This document shows, piece by piece, positions 17,334 through 25,755 of a stretch of DNA of 64,000 bases (its first letter is position 1; every line of letters begins with the position of its first letter). The translations under genes and the position numbers were made by a program. This DNA comes from a bacterium (lineage in GTDB: Bacteria; Pseudomonadota; Alphaproteobacteria; Sphingomonadales; Sphingomonadaceae), in contig JAVBXL010000047.1 in assembly GCA_030824575.1 (NCBI GenBank), forward strand, positions 19,897 to 83,896, given 5' to 3'. The notes beneath the pieces are model-generated. The model had not been told where the DNA came from and did not search any database. It was given only the letters and a program-made list of their open reading frames with translations.

Positions 17334-18674
17334 ATGGCCGTCATGCCGATCACAGCCTTGCCCGCCGACGATCCGCGCAGCATCCTGGCGGTTCAGCCGA
17401 TGCGCCTGCCGCAAGTCGTGGCGATCGCCATCTGCTTCCTGCTCAATGCGCTCGACGGCTTCGACATATTGGCTGTCACCTTCGCCGCGCCCGGCATTGC
17501 GCGGCAGTGGAGCGTCGGCAACGACACGATCGGCCTTGTCATTTCGGCCGGGCTGGCGGGCATGGTCGTCGGCTCGCTGACGCTGGGCCAGCTTGCCGAT
17601 CGCATCGGTCGCCGGCCGCAGATTCTCCTGTGCCTCGCCATCATGGTCGGCGGCATGTTCGCCTCGGCCTTCGCTCCCAATGTCGTGGCGCTCTGCCTGT
17701 TGAGGGCTTTCACCGGCCTCGGCCTTGGCGCGGTACTGGCGGCGGTGAATGCCGCGTCGGCGGAATTTGCCAATCGCCGCCGCCGCGACCTGGCGGTCAG
17801 CATCATGGCGGCGGGCTATCCGGTCGGCGGCATCGTGGGCGGTTGGGGTGCGGCGCAATTATTGAAAAGCCATGGTTGGGAATCGATCTTCCTCGCCGGC
17901 GCGGGCGCAACCGCGCTGATGGTGCCGCTCGTTCTCCTCCTCCTGCCCGAATCGGTCGCCTGGCTCGCCACCCGTCACGGTCCCGCCGCGCTGCCGCGCA
18001 TCAACGCCATCCTGCGGCGGCTTGGCCAGCCGGAGGCCGGGCAGGTCAGAATCGTGGACGAACCCAAAGCGTCGATGGGCCAGCTCTTCGCGACCCGCTA
18101 TCGCGCCACCACCGTCGCGCTGATCTTCATGTACGGCCTGCACATGATGACCTTTTACTATGCGCTGGGCTGGGCACCCTCGTTGGTCGTGGCGCTGGGC
18201 TTCGATCCGTCGCGGGCGACGATCGTGTCGGTGTTCATGAACATGGGCGGCGCGATCGGCGGGTTGACGCTCGGCTTCCTCTCTCCGCGCCTGGGCCTGC
18301 GTCCGCTGGTGATCGTCGGCCTGGCTGGTGCGGCGGTCGCGGTCGCCGCCTTCGGCGCGGTTCCCGCCGCTATGGTCTGGCTTCAGGTCGCGGCCTTCAT
18401 CCTGGGCTTTCTCGCCAATGGATCGGTCGTCGGCCTCTACGCCCTGATCGCCAATATCTACCCCACCACGTTGCGCGCGACCGGCACGGGCACCGTAATC
18501 GGCTTCGGCCGCATGGGCGCGGCGCTTGGCCCGTTTATCGCCGGGCAGTTGCTGGCCGTGGGGGCGGGCAGGGGCGTCACGTCGCTGCTACTCGCGCTCG
18601 GCTCGGCCGTCGCTGCGCTGGTCCTGCTGCTCTCCCGCCTTCGCCCGGCCGATGAGGAGACGCACCAGTCGTAA
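17334..18674 (+). CDS. MFS aromatic acid:H+ symporter (AAHS type), candidate hydroxycinnamate importer
   Basis: 446 residues, twelve membrane segments. The first helix carries LNALDGFDILAVTFAAPGIARQW (about 37-59), the DGxD signature of AAHS transporters such as PcaK, VanK and HcaK, and the loop GQLADRIGRRPQ has the MFS motif A. It should import an aromatic acid with a proton. The operator at 17280-17300 is shared with ferA- and ferB-like genes, which favours ferulate or a related hydroxycinnamate as substrate. AGAGAGGAG provides the ribosome site. Confidence 0.88.
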   Translation: MAVMPITALPADDPRSILAVQPMRLPQVVAIAICFLLNALDGFDILAVTFAAPGIARQWSVGNDTIGLVISAGLAGMVVGSLTLGQLADRIGRRPQILLCLAIMVGGMFASAFAPNVVALCLLRAFTGLGLGAVLAAVNAASAEFANRRRRDLAVSIMAAGYPVGGIVGGWGAAQLLKSHGWESIFLAGAGATALMVPLVLLLLPESVAWLATRHGPAALPRINAILRRLGQPEAGQVRIVDEPKASMGQLFATRYRATTVALIFMYGLHMMTFYYALGWAPSLVVALGFDPSRATIVSVFMNMGGAIGGLTLGFLSPRLGLRPLVIVGLAGAAVAVAAFGAVPAAMVWLQVAAFILGFLANGSVVGLYALIANIYPTTLRATGTGTVIGFGRMGAALGPFIAGQLLAVGAGRGVTSLLLALGSAVAALVLLLSRLRPADEETHQS

Positions 18675-18723
18675 GGCAATCATCGGGCTGTTCGCCGATG
18701 CATTTTCTCTCTGGCCCGGCCTA

Positions 18724-18748
18724 GAATATTCGTGTAGATGAAATATTC
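18724..18748. promoter_or_regulatory. Inverted repeat GAATATT-N11-AATATTC abutting a start codon
   Basis: A 7-base perfect inverted repeat (18724-18730, 18742-18748) ending immediately before the ATG of the alpha/beta hydrolase. A related ATATTCGTG string occurs on the minus strand in the MetE-like promoter (around 24700). An IclR regulator lies between the two units, so this may be its operator. Confidence 0.4.
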
Positions 18749-19519
18749 ATGGATGCGAAATCATCAGGTCGCGACGAAAACGCCCCCCTCCTGATCCTGC
18801 CGGGATTGCTGTGCGATTCCCGCATGTTCCGCGAAACGCTGGCCGCTATCCCCGGCAGCGTCGTGGTCGATGGTTTCTACGCAGGTTGCGACCGAATCGA
18901 GGCAATGGCCGATTATGCGATCGCCCGCATGCCCGATCGCTGCGCCCTGCTGGGTCATTCGATGGGCGCGCGCGTCGCGCTCGAAGTCGTGCGCAAGGCA
19001 CCCCATCGCGTCGAACGGCTGGCACTGGTCGACACCGGCGTCCATGCTGTGAAGCCCGGCGAGCGCGAAGGCCGCCACCGCCTGCGCGACCTTGGCCGCG
19101 CGCAGGGCATGGGCGCCCTGGTCGGCGAATGGCTCCCCCCGATGATGGGCTTCGCCGCCCTGCGCAACGAAGCCCTGATGGACGCGCTCTACGCCATGGC
19201 GGTCGCCGCCGGCCTGCCCACGTTCGAAGCGCAGATCGAAGCGCTGCTGCACCGCCCGTCGGTCGATGCGCTGCTGCCCGCCATCGCCTGCCCGACCGTC
19301 GCCATGGTCGGCCGCCAGGACCAATGGTCCCCGGTCGCCCAGCATGAAGCGATCACCGCCGCCATCCCGAACGCGCAACTGCGCATCGTCGAAGGGGCGG
19401 GCCATATGATGCCTGCGGAAGCGCCGCAGGCCTTCAACTACCTTGTGCGGGAATGGCTCACCACGTCGCCCGCGCCAGATTTTCGTACACTTCCAGATCA
19501 AGTCGAAGGAGAGGTTTGA
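18749..19519 (+). CDS. Alpha/beta-hydrolase
   Basis: 256 residues with the fold's catalytic triad: Ser71 in LLGHSMGARVAL, an Asp in VGRQDQWSPV and His in EGAGHMMPAEAP. It would hydrolyse an ester, or possibly a C-C or thioester bond, in the cytoplasm. There is no clear Shine-Dalgarno before the ATG, which sits directly after an inverted repeat. The stop is followed at once by the ATG of the LigM-like demethylase, so both form one operon; hydrolysis of an aromatic ester to a methoxylated acid is a possible joint role. Confidence 0.82.
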   Translation: MDAKSSGRDENAPLLILPGLLCDSRMFRETLAAIPGSVVVDGFYAGCDRIEAMADYAIARMPDRCALLGHSMGARVALEVVRKAPHRVERLALVDTGVHAVKPGEREGRHRLRDLGRAQGMGALVGEWLPPMMGFAALRNEALMDALYAMAVAAGLPTFEAQIEALLHRPSVDALLPAIACPTVAMVGRQDQWSPVAQHEAITAAIPNAQLRIVEGAGHMMPAEAPQAFNYLVREWLTTSPAPDFRTLPDQVEGEV

Positions 19520-20920
19520 ATGACTGACAAGACCCTGCAACAGCTGCTCGATGAAAAGGGCGACATCGTCACATTCCTGCGTAATCAGCAGGTCGGCCCC
19601 AATGCCTATCCGGGTGTTCCGGGCGAATATAGCAATTGGCGCGACGAACAGCGCAGCTGGGCGGAAAGCTCGGTCCTGTTCAACCAGAGCTTCCACATGG
19701 TCGACCTGCTCGTCACCGGTCCCGGCGCGTTCGACATGCTGTCCTACCTCGCCCCCAACAGCTTCAAGGGTTTCGTGCCCAACCGCGCCAAGCAGTTCGC
19801 CCCCGTCACGCCCGAAGGCTTCGTCATCGGCGACGTGATCCTTTTCTATCTCGAAGAAGAAAAGTTCGAACTGGTCGGCCGCGCCCCCTCGATCGAATGG
19901 GTCGAATATTGGGCCTCGACCGGCAAATGGGACGTGAAGGTGGAACGCGACGAACGCACCATCGCCCGCCCGCTCGACCAGCAGGGCTATCGCCGCAACT
20001 ATCGCTTTCAGTTGCAGGGGCCAAACGCCATGCCGGTGCTGGAAAAGGCGATGGGCCAGACCCCGCCGGACCTGAAATTCTTCCACATGGCGCCGATCAT
20101 GATCGCCGGCGTCGAAGTGCGCGCGCTGCGTCACGGCATGGCCGGTCAGCCGGGTTACGAGCTGTTTGGTCCCTGGAAGGATTATGACACCGTCCGCAAC
20201 GCGCTGATCGAAGCAGGCAAGGATCATGGCCTGACGCTGTGCGGTGGCCGTACCTATTCATCCAACACGCTGGAATCCGGCTGGATTCCCTCGCCGCTGC
20301 CCGCCACCTATACCGGCGAAGGCTCGAAGGGCTTTCGTGAATGGGCGAGCGAAAACAGCTATGAAGGCAAATGCTCGCTCGGCGGCAGCTTCGTCTCCGA
20401 CGATATCGAAGACTATTATCTGAACCCCTGGGAGCTGGGCTATGGCATCATGGTCAAGTTCGACCATGACTTCGTCGGCCGCGAAGCGTTGGAAAAGATC
20501 AAGGATCAGCCCCACCGTCAAAAGGTGACGCTGGCCTTGGATAATGAGGATATCGTCCGCGTCATGAGCTCCATGCTCCAGACCGGCGACAAGGCGAAGT
20601 TCCTCGAATTCCCCAGCGCCGTCTATTGCATGCACCCCTATGATGCGGTGCTCAAGGACGGCAAGACTGTCGGCCTGTCCACCTGGATCGGCTATACCAT
20701 CAACGCCGGTCGCTTCCTGGCGCTGGCGATGGTCGACGCGGAATTCGCCACGCCCGGCACCGAAGTCACCCTGCTGTGGGGCGAACCCAATGGCGGCACG
20801 TCGAAGCCCACCGTCGAACCGCACGTCCAGACCGAAATCAAGGCGATCGTCTCCTCGGTCCCCTATTCGGAAGCCGCGCGCGACAATTACGCCGACGGCT
20901 GGCGCACGAAGGCCGCGTAA
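19520..20920 (+). CDS. ligM: Tetrahydrofolate-dependent aromatic O-demethylase, LigM/DesA-like
   Basis: 466 residues of the GcvT-like aminomethyltransferase fold. Segments SSVLFNQSFHMVDLLV (about 51-66), LRHGMAGQPGYELFGPW and RTYSSNTLESGWIPSPLPA (about 242-260) closely follow vanillate/3-O-methylgallate demethylase LigM and syringate demethylase DesA, as I remember them, including the tyrosine of the SRAYPSNTLESG motif. These enzymes move the methoxyl methyl group to tetrahydrofolate, giving 5-methyl-THF and a catechol. Vanillate is the likely substrate given the upstream pathways, but syringate is possible. No metF or ligH sits next to it; a MetE-like gene 3 kb away could use the methyl group. 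Confidence 0.88.
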   Translation: MTDKTLQQLLDEKGDIVTFLRNQQVGPNAYPGVPGEYSNWRDEQRSWAESSVLFNQSFHMVDLLVTGPGAFDMLSYLAPNSFKGFVPNRAKQFAPVTPEGFVIGDVILFYLEEEKFELVGRAPSIEWVEYWASTGKWDVKVERDERTIARPLDQQGYRRNYRFQLQGPNAMPVLEKAMGQTPPDLKFFHMAPIMIAGVEVRALRHGMAGQPGYELFGPWKDYDTVRNALIEAGKDHGLTLCGGRTYSSNTLESGWIPSPLPATYTGEGSKGFREWASENSYEGKCSLGGSFVSDDIEDYYLNPWELGYGIMVKFDHDFVGREALEKIKDQPHRQKVTLALDNEDIVRVMSSMLQTGDKAKFLEFPSAVYCMHPYDAVLKDGKTVGLSTWIGYTINAGRFLALAMVDAEFATPGTEVTLLWGEPNGGTSKPTVEPHVQTEIKAIVSSVPYSEAARDNYADGWRTKAA

Positions 20921-20946
20921 TCGGATCACATCCTGAGCGGGATGGG

Positions 20947-20974
20947 ACGGGGGATGCCGAAAGGCGTCCCCCGT
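20947..20974 (+). terminator. Intrinsic terminator after the LigM-like gene
   Basis: Hairpin ACGGGGG-ATGCC / GGCGTCCCCCGT with a GAAA loop, 26 bases after the stop codon. It is followed by TCGTTTTGG, a short T-run. Confidence 0.75.
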
Positions 20975-21019
20975 TCGTTTTGGAACGATGTCGCGACACG
21001 CCAGGCCCGCGACCGCGTC

Positions 21020-21751
21020 TTACCGTCGATAAAAAAGCCCGGTACAGCCGTAGCAACCAAAAAATTCGAACAGGTCCGTAGCCAAGCCATCCTGCGCACC
21101 TGCAACGACGCCATATTCCTTGCCGCTTTCCCCGACATCGCATCGCATCGTGTTTCGCCGGTCGACATAGTCGTGATAGAGCGCGAAGGAGCCGGGCGAC
21201 AGCAACTGCCCCAGCGATTGCGACGCCTTGAGCACCGGACCATAAGCGTGGGAATGGTCGATGAAGGCAAAGCCGAACGTCCGGCCCTCGGCCATGAATT
21301 GGTCCAGAAACGGCCCGGCGTCACCACACAGAAATTCGACATCGCCGTCCAGTTGACGTGCCGCCAACTCGGCCCGCGCCTTGTCGATATAGACCTGCTC
21401 CATATCGATCGTGACCAGGCGGTGGCCATGACCGGCATCGATCAGCGCACGCGCCAGGATGGATGTGGACAACCCCTGATGCGTGCCCAGTTCCAACACA
21501 TCGCCCGCGCTGAAATAGGCCAGTTCATAGAGTTTGAGCGCGTCTTCGACCCGCAGCCAGCCGGGTATCCCCAGATCAATCAACGCCCCTTTCATCGGCG
21601 CGGACGCATAGCTTGCGTGCTGCGCGTTGATATAGGATTCCTCGATCGGATAATTGGGCTGGTAGGGCGTGGGGGCCACACGCTCGGCGCCGACATGAAA
21701 CCGGCTGTCGAGATGGCGGGATAGGGCGCTATCGCTGGCATGGGTTGCCAT
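21020..21751 (-). CDS. Class I SAM-dependent methyltransferase-like protein
   Basis: 243 residues. A Rossmann methyltransferase core is visible: FSAGDVLELGTHQGLSTSILARAL (about 82-105, motif I), RLVTIDMEQVYIDKAR (acidic loop), DVEFLCGDAGPFLDQF and FGFAFIDHSHAYGPV (motif IV-like). It looks like the Methyltransf_24/CmcI-type group. Its acceptor is unknown. The gene is monocistronic as far as I can see, convergent with the LigM-like operon. Confidence 0.72.
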   Translation of the reverse strand: MATHASDSALSRHLDSRFHVGAERVAPTPYQPNYPIEESYINAQHASYASAPMKGALIDLGIPGWLRVEDALKLYELAYFSAGDVLELGTHQGLSTSILARALIDAGHGHRLVTIDMEQVYIDKARAELAARQLDGDVEFLCGDAGPFLDQFMAEGRTFGFAFIDHSHAYGPVLKASQSLGQLLSPGSFALYHDYVDRRNTMRCDVGESGKEYGVVAGAQDGLATDLFEFFGCYGCTGLFYRR

Positions 21752-22299
21752 ATGCTTTTCAGTCTCCGTCGCAGTCGTTCATCAGATATTACCCGGATTG
21801 GAGCATATCGCCGACCGGCTGTCGATGAACGAAATGATCAAGCAGTCGCGAATGGCCGTTGATCGGACGCGCCGATAGCGGACATTGCGAGACCAGAATC
21901 GATATGTATTTTGGAAGAATGAAACCTAGAAATCGTCCGGCAAAGCATGATGTTCTTTGGGAGCGGGGAACGAGGGCGGGGCCGCCCGTATCTGAAATAT
22001 GACTAAGCGGCTCACCTAAAACCCGACCTTCCGCCAATCCACCAAAACCCTTCCAATGTAGGATTTTGTCTGATCTATCCTTGTAGATGGACCAGCATCC
22101 CCGCGCCTGCCCGACCTCCTCCGCCGCCCTGTCGCTTCGGTGTCGCGCGCCGGGCGCGTCGGCGTGGCGTCACCCTGACGCAGATGTTACCCGACTGCGG
22201 CGTGGGCGTGGCGTCGCTATGGCTTGGCGCGCACTATCGGCCCTTTTCACCCCACGACACTGTATACTTCGCCCTGCCGCGCCCATCACGCGCCCTTGT
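21752..22299. other. Gene-poor region with lower G/C
   Basis: About 550 bases where codon-position bias fades, especially 21850-22080, which is more A/T-rich than its surroundings. The open frames present (for example one on the minus strand at 21789-22037) show no family features. It may hold promoter sequence for the methyltransferase gene and a degraded remnant; I recognise nothing specific. Confidence 0.4.
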
Positions 22300-23061
22300 T
22301 CAAACCGCCGACGTCTCCGCGGCGGTGAACAGGCTCGCGGCCTGCTCCAGCTTCGCGATGGTCCGCCCTTCCACCTCGGCGGTGAAGCGCGGCACGGGAA
22401 TCGCCAGCGCAAAGGCACCGACCGCCACCTCGTCCACCATCACCGCCATGCCCAGGCCGCAAATGCCTGGCGTATATTCCTCCCGCGTGCGCCCGATGCC
22501 AGTGGCGCACACCTGCGCCAGTTCGGCCCGCAACTGGGCTTCGTCGGTGATGCTGCTGGGGGTAAAGCTCTCCAGCTGCGCTTGCGCGAAATAGCCGTCC
22601 AGTTCGGCGTCGCTCATGGTCGCGAGCAGCGCCTTGCCCGCCGCCAGGCAATGAAGCGGGCTGCGCGTCCCCACGCTGATCGAATAGCGCAGCGACTGTT
22701 CCGCCGTCTCGGTGACGATCGCCTCCAGATGCCAGCCGTCGCGGATGAAGAAGGACGCCGTCTCGTTCATCTGCAAGCGCAGCGACTTGACCAGCGGCCG
22801 GACCTTGTCGGCCAGCGACATGGCGATGCGCGGCGACGCCAGCCGCTCCAGCGCCGGGCCGGGCAGATAGCGCCGCCCTTCGCGCGTCAGATATTGGCGC
22901 TCCGTCAGCGTCGCGAGCAGATAGGACAGGCTGCTGACCGGGATCGCCAGGCCCGCGGCGATCTCCTGCGCGACCACGCCTGCCGGACGCGCCACGACAT
23001 ATTCGATGATGTCGATGGTGCGCATCGCCGATTTGACGGTGGACGGCGTGGTGCCATTCAT
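22300..23061 (-). CDS. IclR-family transcriptional regulator
   Basis: 253 residues. N-terminal winged helix KSAMRTIDIIEYVVARPAGVVAQEIAAGLAIPVSSLSYLLATLTERQYL (about 10-58) and a C-terminal effector domain with HCLAAGKALLATMSDAELDGYF (about 136-157) and GICGLGMAVM, typical of IclR. It lies 75 bases after an NTF2/MetE-like operon in the same direction and likely controls that operon, and perhaps the nearby hydrolase-demethylase operon. The ligand is probably an aromatic acid. Confidence 0.85.
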   Translation of the reverse strand: MNGTTPSTVKSAMRTIDIIEYVVARPAGVVAQEIAAGLAIPVSSLSYLLATLTERQYLTREGRRYLPGPALERLASPRIAMSLADKVRPLVKSLRLQMNETASFFIRDGWHLEAIVTETAEQSLRYSISVGTRSPLHCLAAGKALLATMSDAELDGYFAQAQLESFTPSSITDEAQLRAELAQVCATGIGRTREEYTPGICGLGMAVMVDEVAVGAFALAIPVPRFTAEVEGRTIAKLEQAASLFTAAETSAV

Positions 23062-23136
23062 AAGTCAGCGAACCCCTGTTCATCAAAGCGATTTCGAGCC
23101 GGATCGGCATATCCGGCGACTTGGAAATCGCGGCAA

Positions 23137-23526
23137 TCAAAAAGTCAGAGTGCCTCGCCGTTCCGCGAAGCGCCAGTCACCCTCTATGCGCACGAACCGG
23201 TCGTGAAAGGAACCGACTTTAGGCGGACCCTCGCCGGTGAAGAGCAACATCGCGCTCTCCCCCGTCGCATCGCACTCGCTCAGCACGTCGATCACGACAT
23301 TGGAACAGACATGCCGCGTGGTCCGCGCCGGCCGGGCGAGGAAGGCGGCCAAAATCGCGTCGCGCCCTTCCGTCCATTCGCCGGGCGCTGTCGGGCGCGC
23401 CATGCGGCCATCGGGCGCATAAAGCGCCGCGACATCCGCCCAGCGGCCCGCATCGTTGAGATTGGCGTAGAGCGCGACCAGCCGGGCGCAATCCTGCTCG
23501 ATGGCGCGACGCTCTTCGCCCGTCAC
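23137..23526 (-). CDS. NTF2/SnoaL-like protein
   Basis: 129 residues from a GTG that overlaps the stop of the MetE-like gene (GTGA). Pattern: ERRAIEQDCARLVALYANLNDAGRWADVAALYAPDGRMARPTAPGEWTEGRDAILAAFLARPARTTRHVCSNVVIDV, a standard SnoaL_4 layout with an aspartate-rich first turn and TRHVCSN strand; ends with RFVRIEGDWRFAERR. Translational coupling to the MetE-like gene suggests they act on the same compound. The reaction is unknown. It is one of four NTF2-like proteins in the window. Confidence 0.75.
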   Translation of the reverse strand: MTGEERRAIEQDCARLVALYANLNDAGRWADVAALYAPDGRMARPTAPGEWTEGRDAILAAFLARPARTTRHVCSNVVIDVLSECDATGESAMLLFTGEGPPKVGSFHDRFVRIEGDWRFAERRGTLTF

Positions 23527-24659
23527 AATCTGGCGTCCGCCAAATCCGCCCCGGCGCGCAACGAGCGCAGCTTCTTCCAGGTCACGGCCGGATCGATCTT
23601 GCCATATCCCGCGAAGGTGCCGAACCCGCAATCGGTGCTGGCGATCACCCGGTCCTTGCCGACGATCCCGGCAAAGCGTTCGATCCGCTGCGCGATCAGT
23701 TCGGGATGCTCGACATAGTTGGAGCAGGTGTCGATCAGGCCGGGGGCCAATATTTTGTCGTCGGGCAACACGCCGCGGCGCGATGCGTCACGCCACACCG
23801 TCCATTCATGTTCATGGCACGGATTGGCGCCCTCGAACAGCACGGTCGCCGGGCGGGCGGCCAGGATGATGTCGATCACTCTCTCCAGCGGAATGTCATG
23901 ATCGTGTGGCCCTTCATAATTGCCCCAGCAAATATGCATCCGCATCCGGTCCGCCGGTATGTTGGCGGTCGCGGCGTTCAAAGCCTCGACATTGGCGGCG
24001 GCGATCTTGACGAACTCCTCCTCGCTCGCATCCTGATAACCGGTGTGGCGCGACATGGCGAGGTCGGGGCAATCAAGTTGCAGGTCGAATCCCGCCGCCA
24101 CGATCGTCTCATATTCCTCCCGCATCGCATCGACCAGGTCGGCCAGATAGGCTTCATGGCTGGGATAGTGGCGATTGACCTGGAAAGCGGTGATCAGGCC
24201 GGGGGAGGCTGCGTTCATGAAGGCGCGCGTGCCAGGGTGATCGGCCAGCGCCGCCTTGAACCGGCGGATGTCGTCGTGCAGCGGCTCCAGCGTCACCAGT
24301 TTTACCGGCCCGATGCAGGACGCGCGGGTAAATTCCTGGCTCCCCATGATCGCGGCCAGCTTCTTGCGCAGTTCGGGCAGCGGGGCCAGATCGGCCGCGA
24401 CCTTGCGGTCGATATGGCCGCCAAAGCCCGACAGTCGCTCGATCATGTAAGTCGAATAGCCGACCTTACCCAATTCGCCGTCGCTCACGATGGATACGCC
24501 CGCGTCGATCTGCGCCGCGACCGCTTGCGTCACCGCTTGCTGGACCGCCGTGTCGAACGCAGCGGCGTCATAAGGCTCACCCTTGTCGCGGGCCAGCAAC
24601 AGCGGCGTCAGCGCGTCGCCGCGCGGCAGGCTGCCGACATGGGTGGTGGCTATGGACAT
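23523..24659 (-). CDS. MetE C-terminal-like zinc methyltransferase (COG0620)
   Basis: 378 residues, half of full-length MetE, corresponding to its catalytic domain. THVGSLPR opens the barrel; zinc ligands are probably His and Cys in MRMHICWGNYEG, Glu in LFEGANPCHEHE and Cys in ASTDCGFGTF. Such stand-alone proteins transfer methyl or alkyl groups to or from thiols; relatives include cobalamin-independent methionine synthases and epoxyalkane:coenzyme M transferase. Near a LigM-like demethylase it may handle methyl groups from 5-methyl-THF, or cleave a thioether of an aromatic. It heads a two-gene operon with an NTF2-like gene. Confidence 0.78.
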   Translation of the reverse strand: MSIATTHVGSLPRGDALTPLLLARDKGEPYDAAAFDTAVQQAVTQAVAAQIDAGVSIVSDGELGKVGYSTYMIERLSGFGGHIDRKVAADLAPLPELRKKLAAIMGSQEFTRASCIGPVKLVTLEPLHDDIRRFKAALADHPGTRAFMNAASPGLITAFQVNRHYPSHEAYLADLVDAMREEYETIVAAGFDLQLDCPDLAMSRHTGYQDASEEEFVKIAAANVEALNAATANIPADRMRMHICWGNYEGPHDHDIPLERVIDIILAARPATVLFEGANPCHEHEWTVWRDASRRGVLPDDKILAPGLIDTCSNYVEHPELIAQRIERFAGIVGKDRVIASTDCGFGTFAGYGKIDPAVTWKKLRSLRAGADLADARL

Positions 24660-24782
24660 GCATCTCTCTCCCTCGAACGGAAGACAGGTGCCATAAATTC
24701 ACGAATATGGGTATATCATAAATGTGAACCGCTCCGCAGTCGGATGAGCGCCGCATCTGGACAATCTCGCCGCCATGCCTAT

Positions 24783-24796
24783 ATACCGATCGGTAT
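24783..24796. promoter_or_regulatory. TetR-type operator ATACCGATCGGTAT at the tetR start
   Basis: A perfect 14-base palindrome overlapping the putative tetR start codon. A degenerate copy, ATACCGATAAGTAT, lies over the promoter of the efflux operon (25491-25504), so it is probably an autoregulatory site. Confidence 0.75.
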
Positions 24797-25406
24797 GAAA
24801 ATGGCAGCCGAACCCGTAACGAGAGGACGCCCGCGGGAATTTGATCCCGAGGAAGCCCTGTCGGCTGCGCTTCAGGTCTTCTGGACGCGCGGCTATGAAG
24901 GGGCCTCGCTGGCCGAACTGACCGAGGCGATGGGCATCACCAAGCCCAGCCTCTACGCCTGTTTCGGGAACAAGGAAGCCCTGTTTCACAAGGCGCTCGA
25001 CCTCTATGAGCGCGACAAGCTCTGCTATATGCGCTCCGCCCTTGATGCGCCGACCGCGCGCGGTGTGGCCGAACGACTGCTGCGCGGTACGCTGCAAATC
25101 CAGACCGGCGGCAGCGACCCGCGCGCCTGCCTGGGCGTCATCTCCATGGTCGCCTGCACCACCCAGGCCGACTCGATCAAGACCGACGTGATCGCCCGCC
25201 GCGCCTCCTCCGACAAGGCGCTGGTCGAACGACTGGAACGCGCCAAGGCCGAAGGCGACCTGCCGACCGGGGTTGAGCCTGCCGCGATCGCCACCTATCT
25301 GACCGCCGTCATTCAGGGCATGGGCGTGCAGGCCAGCGGCGGGGCGACGCCCGCGCAGCTGGAACAACTGGTCGAAACCACCCTGGCGATGTGGCCCACC
25401 GCCTGA
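24795..25406 (+). CDS. TetR-family repressor of the RND efflux operon
   Basis: About 203 residues. HTH domain GRPREFDPEEALSAALQVFWTRGYEGASLAELTEAMGITKPSLYACFGNKEALFHKALDLYERD (about 11-73), followed by a helical ligand domain with a conserved ACLGVISMVAC segment. The exact start is uncertain: ATG at 24795 or 24801, with an in-frame ATG at 24744. It overlaps its own palindrome, and a related palindrome covers the promoter of the downstream efflux genes, which is the normal AcrR/TtgR layout. Inducing ligands are unknown but may be toxic phenolics. Confidence 0.87.
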   Translation: MKMAAEPVTRGRPREFDPEEALSAALQVFWTRGYEGASLAELTEAMGITKPSLYACFGNKEALFHKALDLYERDKLCYMRSALDAPTARGVAERLLRGTLQIQTGGSDPRACLGVISMVACTTQADSIKTDVIARRASSDKALVERLERAKAEGDLPTGVEPAAIATYLTAVIQGMGVQASGGATPAQLEQLVETTLAMWPTA

Positions 25407-25465
25407 GCCTTTCCGCCCCGTTCAGGACCGCTTCATAAATTTTTACCAAGCGGTACAGAAAGCGG

Positions 25466-25504
25466 TTGACGACATGCTGCATCGCATTATATACCGATAA
25501 GTAT
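25466..25504 (+). promoter_or_regulatory. Promoter and TetR-type operator of the RND efflux operon
   Basis: TTGACG (25466-25471), 16-base spacer, TATATA (25488-25493), followed and overlapped by ATACCGATAAGTAT (25491-25504), a near copy of the palindrome at the tetR start. Repressor binding would occlude the -10 region. Confidence 0.72.
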
Positions 25505-25540
25505 GAAATCCGGCTGAGGCATCGCCTCCAAGGAGGCCCA

Positions 25541-25573
25541 ATGGCAAAAGCCTGTTTATCCATAAGCGAGTGA
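25541..25573 (+). CDS. Possible leader peptide MAKACLSISE
   Basis: A 10-codon open frame preceded by a consensus AAGGAGG ribosome site (25530-25536), lying in the roughly 250-base leader of the efflux operon. Such a strong site before so short a frame suggests a translated leader that could couple ribosome behaviour to downstream expression. No other evidence; it could also be accidental. Confidence 0.3.
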   Translation: MAKACLSISE

Positions 25574-25755
25574 CATCGACTTAACGGCCGTTTAGGCGCG
25601 CCGCATCTGAATCAACATCTGGTCATGCCGGACGGGGTGAACGCCCTGCTGCGTATGCCGCTGCGCATTCCGATCCCATCGGGGTTTGGGAGACGGTCTC
25701 GCTCATCCTGAACGGGTGGCGTGGCCATCATGCGCGCAATCAGGGGACGAATATC

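Noticed and set aside
17219..18655. 478-codon frame on the plus strand
   Set aside because: Out-of-frame overlap of the AAHS transporter gene; composition rich in Arg and His without membrane segments.
20942..21724. 260-codon frame on the plus strand
   Set aside because: Antisense to the methyltransferase-like gene, which has a recognisable SAM-binding core.
21752..22299. Remnant transposase or small gene in the gene-poor gap
   Set aside because: No terminal repeats, target duplications or conserved transposase residues; short frames lack family features.
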